64,000 bases of DNA, taken from Diphasiastrum complanatum. Lineage: Eukaryota; Streptophyta; Lycopodiopsida; Lycopodiales; Lycopodiaceae. The notes under the pieces are model-generated. The model was not told the DNA's origin, made no database searches, and worked only from the letters and a program-made list of their open reading frames with translations. How positions within the stretch are numbered: the stretch's first letter is position 1; each line of letters opens with the position of its first letter. A program made the translations under genes and the position numbers. The stretch is from positions 68,269,741-68,333,740 of the forward strand of contig CM055096.1 of the NCBI GenBank assembly GCA_029204225.1, in the 5' to 3' direction. Positions 1 through 10,620 of the stretch are shown here, piece by piece.

Positions 1-102
1 TTTTCAAGTAATCTGTTCTCTGATCAATCTTGTGTAATCACAACGCCTCGGTAAGATCTTGTAAGGTGTGGTGTGAAGTTCACACATGCTAAAAACTTCA
101 CA
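1..102 (+). repeat. 3' end of a copia LTR
   Basis: The stretch ends in ACTTCACA and is followed at once by a primer-binding site, so it is the right end of a 5' LTR in + orientation. Its left end lies outside the window. The family differs from the other LTRs here. Confidence 0.75.
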
Positions 103-114
103 TGGTATCAGAGC
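103..114 (+). other. primer-binding site (tRNA-iMet type)
   Basis: TGGTATCAGAGC is the usual copia primer site, complementary to the 3' end of initiator methionine tRNA. The leader that follows runs only to about 280, where it meets gag-like sequence in the opposite orientation. Confidence 0.85.
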
Positions 115-281
115 TTCATGCTTTGAAGAGGTGAGGGTGTATACATTAGAACAACAGTGCTTTTGCTTGTAGGAACTCGGATTTGGGAGAGGAATCCAAA
201 CTCGCTGACAAACAAGCCATTTATGGATCAAATCAAGCCTAATTTGCTTCAGTTGAGGCCAGAGAGCTCACACGTGTGAAA

Positions 282-1257
282 TCAGCTGGTATTGGAGAGA
301 CTCCTCTTAATGATTGCATCATAAGAAGTGGAAACCTCAAAAACATTAGAAGCCATGAAAAAAATGATTAGTATCTTCAACACAAGGATGATTGAAGTAC
401 TCTCTTTTTTCAAACAAGAACTTCTACTCAATGTTTTAGGTAATGAATCATATGATAATGATTCTTCCTCACTATCATTCACAATGACATCATTTAAAGT
501 ACATCCTACTTTGAACTCTTCACATATTCTCTTCTTCTTGACTTGTGACTATCTCCCTCACCAAGTCTCTTGATAGAACCATTTGATCTACTCTCTTTAT
601 GAAGACATGTGACTCCACTTGCTGGAAAAATGAATTTCTTGGAATCATAACAAAAGAATGTAGAAGAACCACCTCCTTCATGCATGCACCTAGCAACATC
701 CTTTTCCATATGATCAAAGAAATCATTAACAACAATCTTTTCCAAGGAAAAACCTTCACCTCCATTGATGAAGTTAGCTCTTTCCTTACCTTTTGCATGC
801 TTGCACTTGCCATGAAGAACCATTGAAACACCATCATTATCCTCAAGACTAGCCAAGTTAGCACAAAGATGAACATCTCCAAGAAGCATATTAGATCTTG
901 ACCTAGATCTAGCATAAGGAAGCTTTTTAGACTTTGCATAAGATCCACCAATCTTATTGATGCTAAAAGGGAACTTTGGAAAGTTGAGATCAATCTCCTT
1001 TTCCATTCCATCCTTTTTGTTAGCCATAACAAAAGCATCAAGCTTGAAAAGTCTACGTTGTTTATTGCCCCTAGCAACCAAGATTTCTTCCTTTGTAATG
1101 AAACAAGCATTACTACCAAAATTTACCATGTATCCTTTCTTTATCATTTGACCAACAGTTAGCAAATTCTTTAAAAGTGAAGGAATGTAAAGAACACCAT
1201 CAAGCCTTGCTTTCCTATTAGTAGAGAGACAAATAGGAATTGATCCAATACCCTCAA
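282..1257 (-). pseudogene. copia polyprotein remnant: protease end, pre-integrase start and unassigned tail
   Basis: Reading leftwards, the first ~80 residues continue the protease and pre-integrase region of the neighbouring gag, with the pattern IGSIP, LYIPSL.NLLTVGQM and RRLFKLDA. The rest, as far as 506, is Ser/Lys/Asp-rich and matches no copia domain I know. After a frame change, 282-482 reads as a further acidic and Leu-rich segment (starting NDSEEESLSYDSL) that loosely resembles the spacer of some plant copia gag proteins. One frameshift near 1258 separates it from the upstream gag. Non-functional. Function of the tail unknown. Confidence 0.6.
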
Positions 1258-1990
1258 TCACACATCAACACCATTGGCCATGTGAATTGCTATCTTGGCT
1301 CCATCATAAGTGACCAAAGAAGTAAAGAACTTCTTGTGACTAGTCATGTGTGAACTAGCTCCACTATCAATCCACCATGAATCTTTGTCACCTTCACTTG
1401 ATATTGGACTTGAAGAACACATCAAAAGAGAATCACCACCACCTAGATCCTCATCATTAATAGTAAAATTGATTTGCTTGCTGCCTTCATCTCTTTGCTT
1501 CTTCAAACATTCACTTGCAAAATGCCCTTTGATGCCACAATGAAAGCATTTCAACTTAGACTTATCTTTCTTTTTGCCAAAAGAAGAAGTCTCACCTTGA
1601 TCTTGTCCTTTTGACCACTTGCCATTGCCTTTGCCCTTTAACTTGCCTTTGATGAACATAGCCTCCTCTTCATAATGAGATGTTGATGTAGATCCACCTC
1701 CTCTTGATTGAAGCCTATACTCCTCATTCACCAAGATATCTTGTAAATCCACAATACTTGGCAAAGTCTTTTGAATAGAAAAACTTTGAACAAGATTAGC
1801 ATGATCATCCAACAAGCCATTAAGTATAACCTGTGTCAAAATATTGAAAAATCTATCTAATGTTGTGAGTATGGGTCCTAAAAATGCCAAAGATGAATTG
1901 AGCTCTTTTGGCTTAGTAAAGACCCATCTTAGAATAAAATATTCAAGGTAGGTAGAAGTAGAAACTTGAGCTACCCTAGGAATTGCCATT
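1258..1990 (-). pseudogene. copia gag C-terminal half plus protease active site
   Basis: A gag segment with QVILNGLLDDHANLVQSF is followed by a basic Lys/Gly-rich linker. Next comes a zinc knuckle CFHCGIKGHFASEC (CX2CX4HX4C), which binds RNA during packaging, and then the aspartic-protease motif WWIDSGASSHMT. The N-terminal third of gag is missing: residues before about 1850 do not match the related gag at 46205-46690 and are probably foreign sequence. A frameshift near 1258 ends the frame. The strand is opposite to the LTR pieces on both sides, so this is an inverted or nested fragment. Confidence 0.85.
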
Positions 1991-1992
1991 TT

Positions 1993-2446
1993 GTACTTTA
2001 CATGCCACATTTAATGCATGAAAAGACTATGTGGCACAATTAGACATAGTGAGGTGGCTTGGATAAGTCTAGATAGCTTGAGAGGTGGATCCACAACTCC
2101 AATTCAACTCAAAGTAGGAGAAGAGTCCATGGATCTATATATATGTGATGTACTCTCATTGAGAAATGATGAAATTTGTGTGTAATGCAAATTTGAAGAC
2201 AAGCTCTTTGTGCCCTCTCTCTCTCCACGAGTTTTGTACCTTCTATTTTCTCTCTCTAGTCGAGTAGAGGCATTTATGATGCTTTGTCTTATGTTTTGTT
2301 GACAGATTTTGCTTGTAACATAATAATATTGCTTGTATGATCAGCTTTCCTATTGACAACCAATGCTAGTCTGATCTTTATGGTGTTATTGTGCTTAGGA
2401 GATCAAAAATACATGTGTAGGGCATCCCACACGTGTGAATTCAGCA
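1993..2446 (+). repeat. copia LTR (left end approximate)
   Basis: The right end GAATTCAGCA abuts a perfect primer site. A TATA run at 2136-2144 is followed by a CT-rich tract, and CACACGTGTG lies at 2428-2437. The exact left boundary is uncertain; TGCCACAT near 2002 and ATGTGGCA near 2030 form a short inverted repeat there. Confidence 0.65.
2136..2144 (+). promoter_or_regulatory. TATA box of copia LTR
   Basis: TATATATAT about 300 bp before the LTR end, followed by a pyrimidine-rich stretch. This is the expected place for the LTR core promoter. Confidence 0.5.
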
Positions 2447-2458
2447 TGGTATCAGAGC
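2447..2458 (+). other. primer-binding site (tRNA-iMet type)
   Basis: A perfect TGGTATCAGAGC directly after the LTR. The untranslated leader from 2459 to 3211 shows no gene. Confidence 0.9.
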
Positions 2459-3211
2459 CTACCTAAGTTTTACAAGCAAATCTAATAAAAAAGTTTGCAG
2501 ATCTGATCAGGTTTCAAGCTAGGAATTGTCTAGATTCTACCTTCTAGCTAGTTTGCAGGTTTCTTGTGATTCTGAGTTTCAAACCACATTGAATGGGCCA
2601 GATCAGGTACTGTACGAAATTTCAGGTGCTGGCACGTGTGAAATCCGCCCATTTTTAGATTGGTGGTTCTCTCTCACCTTAGATCCAAATTTCAAGCAAA
2701 TTAGCCCACTAGAAAGCTGAAAATGTGTAGAATCTGATTCAATTTGAATCATGACAGTTGGATAAGCCAATCAGAAGTTATAAGCTTTTGAAGAGTCGTA
2801 GGTAGGGCGCCTAGACCTATGACAAATTATGTGTACATGTCATGTATTGCCTGAATGATCACAAAAATCATCCAGAAGCTACACAATCTCATCTATATGT
2901 GATTTAGACAAAATTTATAGGTTCTAGACAAATTGTTTCATGCAAATAGATTGTATTTGAGTCAATTTGACATTTTTGGAATATTTCACATGTGTGAAAT
3001 TCAGAGAACCATAACTTTTGTCATACTTCATCTGTTTTGATGATTCAAGTCTTTTTTTTTTTAGATTGTCAAGCTAGTGAGATCCATCTCACAGTTTTTC
3101 GCTAAGTCTTACATAGGATTTGGTTCTGTACCCTTGATTGGTTCCTATAGTGAGAAGAAAAACAATTCTTTCATCCATCTTTTTTGAGTTCCATCATTCT
3201 TTACGACTTCA

Positions 3212-3592
3212 ATGGGTGTCTTTCTATTAGAAGCAAGTGAAAGATTGTCAACCTCCAATTACCCAATTTGGAAGGTTAGAATGGAATCTGTCTTAATACT
3301 ACAAGATGTGATGGATATTGTACTTGGCATTGAAGAAGAACCACAAATTCCTCAAGAAATTCCAAAGTACAAAAAGAGAGCTAGGATGGCTCTACATTAT
3401 ATTAAGATGAATGTCTCAAATGACATCTTAAGAGAAATTGGTGCTTGTACTAATGCCAAAGATGCTTGGGATACTCTCAAGTCTATCTATGAGGCAAAAA
3501 ATACTTCTAGACTTCTAACACTAAGAAACCAAATTTTTCAAAGTATACAGAGAGGTGATGAATGTGCTTCAGCCTATGTAATGAGAGTAAGT
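3212..3592 (+). pseudogene. copia gag, N-terminal third
   Basis: Begins with an ATG and reads [22 protein letters not shown], the typical start of plant copia gag. A helical capsid region follows (KKRARMALHYIKMNVSND, LKSIYEAKNTSRLLTLRNQIFQS). It matches the gag copies at 16430, 22250 and 45560. Similarity stops near 3592. The frame then runs to 3631 through a leader sequence lying on the opposite strand, so the protein is truncated. The capsid C-terminus, zinc knuckle and protease are absent. Confidence 0.85.
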
Positions 3593-3773
3593 GTGAAATC
3601 AAAATTGATCAAGTATATAACCCTATATTGAGTTTCGACCTGCAAAAGATCAATTCTACACATGCAAAAATGCTGATTTTTGAGTAGAAATCAATCTAGC
3701 ATGCTCTAGCATTGGTAACTCCTCCAAATATTTGCTAAAGATGGCTGATCCTTTAATAACCTGAAACACAATA
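3593..3773 (-). repeat. copia leader (family A) in reverse orientation
   Basis: This is homologous to the leaders at about 23297-23479 and 47262-47442, sharing TGAAATCAAAATT, GATTTTTGAGTAGAA and CTAGCATGCTCTAGC. It joins the + gag directly at its left and its own primer site at its right. Confidence 0.7.
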
Positions 3774-3785
3774 GCTCTGATACCA
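3774..3785 (-). other. primer-binding site (tRNA-iMet type)
   Basis: GCTCTGATACCA on the + strand is the reverse complement of the copia primer site and lies directly next to LTR A. Confidence 0.9.
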
Positions 3786-4441
3786 TGTGAAGGATTTCAG
3801 ATCATTCAAGATCCAATCCATGTTCCTGATCTTTGGTTACAATAAGGAGCAAACCAACAATCCTGCCAATGTAGAAAAATCAGCATCTACACACAAAATG
3901 AGATGCAAACTCTAAGAGATACTGATCAAACATGAACCAAAATATAAATTATGTTTGTTGTCCGTAACATTACATTACCCTACTGCATTTCACACGTGTG
4001 GAACCGAAAATAGCAATAAATGAGCATTCTACACACAAGATTGCAAGATAACACCAAGATAGTGCACCAACGAGTAGTAGAACCCAAAGAGGACCATGTA
4101 TAATGATGAAATGAGAGAGAGAAGAGAGAAGATGTGTCTCTCCATGAGTTACCTCCTTTTATAGAGTGTCCAAATCCTATTTAGCCACTTGGCTTTCCCT
4201 CCAAAATGTAAACCCTACTATTTTTGGGTCTAGATTCAATGTACCCAAAGTTCAAATTTGAATCTCTCTCAAACTCGACTACCAACTTTCCCACACTTTC
4301 CAAAAGTGTTTATTGAATGTATTTTAAACTAATATAACTTCAAAAAGTTTATCTCTAAGTCTAAAATGAGTTTTGGCCTCTTATTGACAATTTACCAAAA
4401 AATGACTAAACTAGACCAAACTAGTTGAAATCTCTCACACA
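3786..4441 (-). repeat. copia LTR, family A (5' LTR)
   Basis: 656 bp with TG...CA ends (TGTGAAGG at the left, CTCTCACACA at the right on the + strand). On the minus strand a TATAAAAG box (4157-4164) is followed by a GA/CT-rich tract. CACACGTGTG lies at 3991-4000. Other members of the family are at 10107, 14859, 20344, 23492 and 47455. Confidence 0.85.
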
Positions 4442-4471
4442 ACATTCATCTTTTGAAGAGGCTGAGATCAA

Positions 4472-5189
4472 TGTTGCGGAAGCATTTTTTTCGTTCTTGT
4501 TTTTTGTGTTCGTCCTCTATTCTGATTCGCAAAAAATTTTCTGTCTTTGAAATTTTTTTTCGTGCAGAAGCTCTTACAGAATCCCAAACACTCGACTACA
4601 CATTACAAGACATATTTTATTCTAGCAATCAAGAGACACAACACAAGGCCAAGAGTTATAATGTCATTTTGGTTTTAGAGCGAGATCGTCAGTGTCTCAC
4701 TCGTTGGCAGATTGACTCTCTGCTCTTTCGCTGTGTTCTACTCGTTGGCAGACTTTCATGCACAGCTATGGTATTTTGCTTTCTTACTCTATTCGCTACG
4801 TCTATGTCTGTTTCTTACAGATCTCTGTATTTTTTCTATCTCTCTTCTTTTTCTCTTTTTCTTCTTACATAGTTGTGATCCAAAGAGGACTGTTTATACC
4901 TCCACTTTGTGGAGTTTACAAGATAGCTAAACGTAGAATCACAAGACTAGTTAACACTAATCAACTAGTTAGTTAGTCTCCGTCGTTGCTATTCGTTTCA
5001 GCTGGGCATGAAGCCCGTTGAGCTACCAGTTGGTAGTGTGAAGGATTTCTCTTCGTTTGTTTCATTCTTTTTGTTTCGCGGTCCTGGAGGTGTGTTTCTG
5101 ATTCACGATTGATTCACGAATTGTTCTTTTTCGACCTTTGTATCTTGTTTGTGCTGCAACAAAGTTGTAGGGGTTCAGCATTTCTGACA
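4472..5189 (-). repeat. probable 3' LTR of the minus Tnt1-like element
   Basis: The right end (TGTCAG on the minus strand) follows a purine tract at 5190-5200 that lies just beyond the RNase H end. The left end at TGTTGCGG (minus strand ...GCAACA) is inferred from a degenerate primer-like sequence next to it. A directly repeated CTCGTTGGCAGA occurs inside. Boundaries are tentative. Confidence 0.45.
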
Positions 5190-5200
5190 CTCCCTCTTGA
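5190..5200 (-). other. polypurine tract
   Basis: On the minus strand CAAGAGGGAG lies directly before TGTCAG. This fits the plus-strand primer of reverse transcription at the start of the 3' LTR. Confidence 0.55.
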
Positions 5201-5655
5201 ACCTTGTAGCTTTGTTCGTTTAATCCAATTGCCTCTCTTTTCTTGGTAAAGAGTGGCTTGTCGAGCAGTTTCGTGAGGAGATCTGCAATCATATTTTTTG
5301 ATTTTATGAACAGGACCTGGAGCTCTCCTTTCGAGATCAAATCTCGAATGTGATGGTACTTTAGAGGAATGTGCTTTGTCTTTGAATGGAAGACAAGATC
5401 CTGGGACAGATAGATGGCACTTTGGGAGTCCATCATCATCGTGCTTGGCCCCTCTTATGGTATCCCGATTGCCTCCAACATCATCTGCAGCCACACTACC
5501 TCATTTGCCACTTTTGAGGCTGCGACATACTCAGCTTCGCAAGAAGATTGAGCTACTAGGATTTGCTTTTTGCATATCCAGCTGACTGCAACTCCGCACG
5601 CTATTGTACATCCTCCAGTAATGGACTTGTTGTCATCCTTGCAGCTCAACCAGCT
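5201..5655 (-). pseudogene. Tnt1-like RNase H domain
   Basis: Two frames cover the C-terminal part of a copia polyprotein. 5455-5649 carries KSITGGCTI and SSCEAEYVAASKVANEVVWL, including the catalytic Glu. 5201-5439 carries MDSQSAIYLSQD, HSKTKHIPLKYHHIRDL and the terminal KNMIADLLTK. A frameshift near 5445 separates them. RNase H removes the RNA template during reverse transcription. Similar to the + strand copy at 57991-58330, which belongs to the same superfamily. Confidence 0.85.
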
Positions 5656-6740
5656 CGCATTACTATAGTGATGTAGTTCAAATCCTTGTTTCTAGCTCTC
5701 TAGGTTAATCCAATATTCTGAGTACCCTTCAGATACTATAGGATTTGTTTGGCCATTTGCCAATGTGCTAGACCAGGATTGGAACAGAATTGGCTCAATG
5801 CATAAACATAGAAGGCCAGATCCGGTCTGGTACAAATTGTCAAGTACATCAGACTCTCGATCAAGTTCTGGTAAGGTATACCTACCATCTTCTATTCTTC
5901 CTCTTCTATTTTTGGGCAATCATGTTTTGTGATCTTGGCTCCAACTATCATTGGTGTGGCTTTTTCTTTGCGATCCATCATGTGGTACTGCTTCAGCACT
6001 TTTGTGGCGTATTTTGACTGACTCAAGTGTATTTCACCATTTTTTTGATCTATCTGATCTCCAACCCTAGGCATTTTGTTGCTTCTCCAAGATCTGTGAT
6101 TTCGTAGCTTTCAAAAATCTGACTCTTCGTGTCTTTGATCAGCATCAAGGAATTTCCTATCATAAGCGAATCATCCACAAAAATGGTCAGTATCACAAAA
6201 TCCTCTCCTACTCTTTTGATGTAGACATTACAGTCTGGTTGAGTAGAGTTGAAGTCTAGAGACTTCAAAAGACCATCAAGCTTTTTGTACCAGGCCCGTG
6301 ATGCATGTTTTAGACCATAGATGCATCTCTGCAATCGACAAACATATTGTCTATTGTCGGGGTCTTCATAGCCTTCAGGTTGCTTCATGAAGATTTTCTC
6401 CTCTAGATCTCCATGGAGAAAGGCTGTTTTCACGTCAATCTGGTAAATTTCCAGATTGTACAGTGTGGCGTATGCAAGGAGTAGTCTTATGCTTGTCATC
6501 TTCACCATGGGCAAATATGTGTCAAAATAATTGACACCATATCTCTGCGTGTAGCCCTTTGCGACAAGCCTTGTCTTGTAATGGCCAATAGTGCCATCTG
6601 ATTTTAGCTTTTTCTTGTACACCCACTTGCAGTCGACTATTCTTTTGTTTTTTGGCAGTGGCCTCATCAACTTGATCTCCTCCAACATTGATCTCCTCGT
6701 TTTGCCTCATCAACTTGATCTCCTCCAACATTGCCTTCCA
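5656..6740 (-). pseudogene. Tnt1-like reverse transcriptase
   Basis: The main frame 6050-6688 holds the conserved copia RT order: DCKWVYKKKLKSDG, YKTRLVAKGYTQ, QIDVKTAFLHGDLEEKIFMKQP, IYGLKHASRAWYKK and the catalytic FVDD. The region continues in another frame at 5892-6074 (DQIDQKNGEIHLSQ.KY) and then at about 5700-5880 (SLMYL...TRPDLAF, HWQMAKQI). At least two frameshifts. A short direct duplication at 6663-6735 has disturbed the N-terminal border. Confidence 0.88.
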
Positions 6741-7115
6741 AAATTCTCCCTCTGGACTTTGGATAGATTCTTGGTATATTGCTGGCTCTTCTGTGCAGTT
6801 ACAATTTTCAAACTACGTGTCTTCGCTCCATTGAAGATTGTCAGAGTAGCGGTCTGGAGGTCTTCTTTTTCTTGTTGACCTTCGAGGTTTGTTTCGTCGC
6901 TACTCGAACATTTCTTGTTTGTGGGGTCGATTCTCTGCTTCATGTTGCTTTGGAGTCTGAGGCTCTGCATTCTGATTTGATGTATGTTCTCAATCTCCCT
7001 TTTGAACAGGTAGCAGCTCATGGCCTCTTTCGTCTTTTAGTCCAGGGAATTTGGACTCATTGAACTTCACATCTCTGCTCAAAACAACCTTCTTCGTGGT
7101 TGGATCGTAGAGTCT
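6741..7115 (-). pseudogene. Tnt1-like integrase-RT linker
   Basis: A low-complexity, charged stretch in the position of the variable linker between integrase and RT. The expected entry motif (ESIQSP..EFWKAMLEE type) is recognisable across two frames near 6730-6780. No catalytic function is expected. Confidence 0.55.
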
Positions 7116-7740
7116 CTACAACTGTGTTCTATTTGAGTAGCCGACCATGATTGTTTGTTCAGATTTGTCATCGAGCTTGTCTCTCTTTTCCTTTGGAATG
7201 TGCTTGTATGCTGCACATCCAAACACTCGTACGTATGACAGATCAGGCTCTCTGCCTGTCCACATTTCGTACGGTGTTTTGTTCTCCAGCGCTATCGTTG
7301 TAGATCTGTCCAGCAGGTGTACAGCTGCAGCTATTGCCTCGGCCCATAATTGACCTGGCAATTGAGCCTGTGCTATCATGCATCTGGCTCCTTTGACTAA
7401 CATTCCGTTTCTTCTTTCTGCCACACTGTTGTATTCTGGTGTGTATGCAAGAGTGAACTGGTGTTCGATCCCATGTTCTTCGCAGAATCTTGAGAATTCT
7501 ATGCTTTTGTATTTACCTCCATTGTCAGATCTAAGAATCTGTATCTTTTTTGAGGTGTGTCGCTCTGCGAATGCCACAAACTTCTTGAAAGGATCAAATA
7601 CTTCGGATTTTTTCTTCAAGTAGTAGATCATGGTCATTTGGCTGTAATCATCTATGAACGTTAGAAAATATCTTGAACCTGAGAGGAATCTGTTTTCATC
7701 GGTCCACACACATCAGAGCGGACGAGCTCAAGAACTTCTT
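7116..7740 (-). pseudogene. Tnt1-like integrase core
   Basis: The catalytic D,D,E pattern is visible: SDVCGP (in the adjoining frame at about 7710-7740), LRSDNGGKY and VAERRNG. YFLTFIDDYSQ, LWAEAIAAAVHL and VRVFGCAAY follow the usual copia order. The enzyme would insert the cDNA into the genome. One frameshift near 7710 separates the first Asp from the rest. Confidence 0.88.
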
Positions 7741-8165
7741 TGGCTCTTCTTGCCTTGTGTGTGAATGGATTCTGATGTTGCTTGCCTTTCTGACAAGCTT
7801 CGTAGAACTCAGCCTTTGGCCTTTAAAATCTTGAGACCTGTGACAATGTCCTTTCTACTCATGTCATATAGGCTCCGCATGTTCAGATGATACATTCTTT
7901 TATGCCAAAGCTGATCTTCATTTTCTGAAGCATTTAATATGCTTTTAGAGTTGTTGATTATTTTGGCCTGGTAGAGATTTCCTTCTCTGCATCCGACCGT
8001 CAGCAACTTGTTTGTAGTCTTCTCGATCATTCGCCAAGTGTTGCCGTCGAACAAATCTCAAATGCCTAGACCTGCCATCTTGGAGACAAATAGCAGACCC
8101 TTTCTGAGTGAGGGCACATAGAGTGCTATTGGCCAGGGAGTTCTAGACATTAGTTGAAAAGCAAA
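7741..8165 (-). pseudogene. Tnt1-like protease end and pre-integrase domain
   Basis: 7809-8054 reads through DQLWHKRMYHLNMRSLYDMSRKDIV, the pre-integrase zinc-binding segment. The following frame gives the CQKGKQ continuation, and upstream lies a remnant of the LYVPSLRKGLLFV protease tail. The protease active site and the whole gag are absent. At about 8165-8195 the sequence changes to the leader of an unrelated copia family (C). Confidence 0.75.
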
Positions 8166-8195
8166 TAGGATGCTGCATCAAGACTTTGAGATCTA

Positions 8196-8521
8196 ATGGA
8201 GGTGGTGAGCTAATCCATGAACTAATCAAGGGATTAGATTCTCTATAGAAAATGCTTGATTTTGTACCAAAAATCTCTCAAACTGGGTGTGTGAGTCAAA
8301 TTGTACAAATTTTTGAATTTTCTCAGCCAAAACCAGAGTTATAGGGCCTTACACGTGTGAAAAGGGTTCCTACAACCCAAAACAAGTTTTGGTCCAAAAA
8401 TTTTGAGAATATCTATCAAATCCAACTCGCTACCCAAAATTTGACTAGTTTCCAAAAAACTGCTAATTTTGGCTTTGATTTGGATTAACCCTATCAATTT
8501 CAACAAAAACTCTTGTACTAG
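8196..8521 (-). repeat. copia leader, family C (partial)
   Basis: Homologous to the leader at about 16680-17013, sharing ACTAATCAAGGGATTAGATT and CACGTGTGAAAAGGGTTCCTA. Truncated relative to that copy, with no gag attached. Confidence 0.75.
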
Positions 8522-8533
8522 GCTCTGATACCA
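8522..8533 (-). other. primer-binding site (tRNA-iMet type)
   Basis: GCTCTGATACCA on the + strand, directly beside LTR C. Confidence 0.9.
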
Positions 8534-9366
8534 TGTGCAAAACATACAAAAAGGACCAAGAGTGGATCCTAATCTGATCCTCAAGAGGGATTGGTTGTCG
8601 GATTACTTGATCTATCAATCTACTTGAGATTAAGATCAATCTAGATCAATTCTAGACACAAAATTCTAACAAGAACAATCATTAATATGAAGGTAGGTGT
8701 ACTTTTTGATTTCCCACATGTGAAACCCTATCTGAGTACGGACTCCAACCTAAAAATCAAGTACACATTGATAGAACCTCAAAACAATCAAAACAAATAT
8801 AGACAAATGGAGAGAATCACTCAAAATTGCTTCCAAAACTAAGATTGGTGTCTCACATTGATTATGGCCAAATGTGGCTCTATATATACAATAAGTGGGA
8901 GCTCGTGGTACTGATCATCCCTATGATCCCACATGTGTGAAGGTGCTTTGTCATATGATGATTCATCATGCAAAACTGACACTTGGACAAAACCATCTAT
9001 TTTGAGCACTTTTGGTCCATTTTCCTTCTATATGGAGATCTACTTGGTAATCTTCTAGAAGTCAAAATTTGCCTACTTCAGCTTATTCCACACATGTGAG
9101 CTGTCCTCTACACATGGGTTATGACACCTAACCAAAGGATGTGGCTCATGCAATCAATAGATTGATGTCATGTGTCATATGTCTAGAAAACTAGTTTATG
9201 GCCTTTTTAGCCACTAGAACTTGAATTAAATCATATGTACAACCTATATGATTATGGTACATGACAAGTACACTATTTTCACATGTGGGAATAGGCTCCA
9301 CACATGTGTGTTTATCTATATACAAGATTTTTGGCCTATACCAAGCTTATTTTTGCATTTTTCACA
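8534..9366 (-). repeat. copia LTR, family C (5' LTR)
   Basis: 833 bp from TGTGCAAAA to TTTTTCACA (+ strand), paired by homology with 17026-17846. A TATA-like run lies at 8880-8888. Several CACATGTG variants of the palindrome seen in other LTRs are present. To its right a + strand pol fragment begins without a gap. Confidence 0.85.
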
Positions 9367-10106
9367 GATCAAGCCTTGTGAGGCTTGTGCTATTGCTAAA
9401 TCTCACAAAAAGCCATTTACAATTTGGAGTTAATCCACTCGGATGTGCATTTATCATCAACTATAGGCAAGGGAGGAGCCACTTGTTTTGTTACTTTCAT
9501 TGATGATTTCACAAGATTCACTTGGATATATCTTCTTGCTTCTAAATCTATGGTGTTTGATCATTTCCTTATTTTCAAAGCTTATGTAGAGAAGCAATTC
9601 TTATTCAAGATTAAAGCTCTTAGATGTGATGGAGGTGGTGAATATATCTCCAATAAATTTCATGATTTTTTTGAGCTTGAAGGCATTAAAAGAGAGTTCT
9701 CTTGTGCCTATTCTCCATCTCAAAATGGAGTGGCCGAGAGAAAGAATAGATCTCTATGTGAATGTGCAAAATCTATGAGAATTGAGGCATCTTTGCCAAA
9801 AGATTTTTGGGGAGAAGCCATTAATTGTGCAAATTATCTTTGCAATAGGCTCCCACATATAGCTCTTGGAGGAAAGTCACCATATGAAATCTTATATTTG
9901 AAGAATCCTAAGGTTGATCACCTTAGAGTTTTTGGATGCATATGCTTTGCCCACATTCCCTTGGAAACAAGGAAGAAGGAAGATCCTAGTGCATGCAAAG
10001 GGATCATGGTTGGATACTCATCTACCAAAAAGGCCTATAGAGTCTCTGTACTCTCTACTTCTCAAGCTATTGAAAGTAGAGATGTTGTCTTTCACGAAGA
10101 TCAACA
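9367..10106 (+). pseudogene. copia integrase (5' part of the pol interrupted at 10107)
   Basis: Starts inside the pre-integrase zinc-binding region (KPCEACAIAKSHKKPF), then shifts frame once near 9424. From there it reads open to the insertion point with all three integrase acidic positions: LIHSDVH, LRCDGGGEY and VAERKNR. FWGEAINCANYLCNRLP, LRVFGCICF and IMVGYSSTKKAYRV follow. It ends in RDVVFHEDQ at 10106. The same frame resumes at 11463, so this and the RT-RNase H block are one original pol. The start is cut off by LTR C. Confidence 0.9.
10102..10106. other. probable target-site duplication, left copy
   Basis: CAACA here and again at 11458-11462 flank the inserted block. Removing the insert plus one copy restores the pol reading frame exactly. 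Confidence 0.6.
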
Positions 10107-10532
10107 TGTGAAGGATTTCAGATCATTCAAGATCCAATCCATATTCCTGATCTTTGATTACAATAAGGAGCAAAACAACAATCCTACCAGTGTAGAAAAA
10201 TCAGCATCTACACACAAAATGAGATGCAAACTCTAAGAGATACTGATCAAACATGAACCAAAACATAAAATATGTTTGTTTTCCGTAAAATTACAGTACC
10301 CTATTGTATCTCACACGTGTGAAACCGAAAATAGCAATAAATGAGCATTCTACACACAAGATTGCAAGATGACACCAAGATAGTGCACCAACGAGTAGTA
10401 GAACCCAAAGAGAACCATGTATAATGATGAAATGAGAGAGAGAAGAGAGAAGATAGGTCTCTCCATGAGTTACATCCTTTTATAGAGTGTCCAAACCCTA
10501 TTTGGCCACTTGGCTTTCCCTCCAAAATGTAA
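10107..10532 (-). repeat. copia LTR, family A, 3' portion
   Basis: Matches LTR A at 3786 from its TGTGAAGG end through the TATA box (10477-10484) and stops near AAAATGTAA at 10532. TCACACGTGTGA lies at 10311-10322. The upstream (U3) part is missing. It forms the left end of the insertion in the + pol. Confidence 0.8.
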
Positions 10533-10608
10533 GAAAAACTGCTTTTTTGCTTGTTTATCTCTCAATTCCTTGTACTATCAGGGAAATTAGCATGCAAAGC
10601 TTAATGAG
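10533..10608 (-). repeat. short copia leader remnant (family E)
   Basis: About 75 bp between the LTR A piece and the primer site of LTR E. No coding potential. Confidence 0.5.
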
Positions 10609-10620
10609 GCTCTGATACCA
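10609..10620 (-). other. primer-binding site (tRNA-iMet type)
   Basis: GCTCTGATACCA on the + strand, directly beside LTR E. Confidence 0.9.

Noticed and set aside
4445-4475. Primer-binding site beside the proposed LTR at 4472
   Set aside because: GGCTGAGATCAATG only loosely resembles GCTCTGATACCA; kept only as a weak boundary hint.
10107-10236. C-terminal extension of the integrase at 9424
   Set aside because: Residues after FHEDQ are encoded by the inserted LTR A on the opposite strand.
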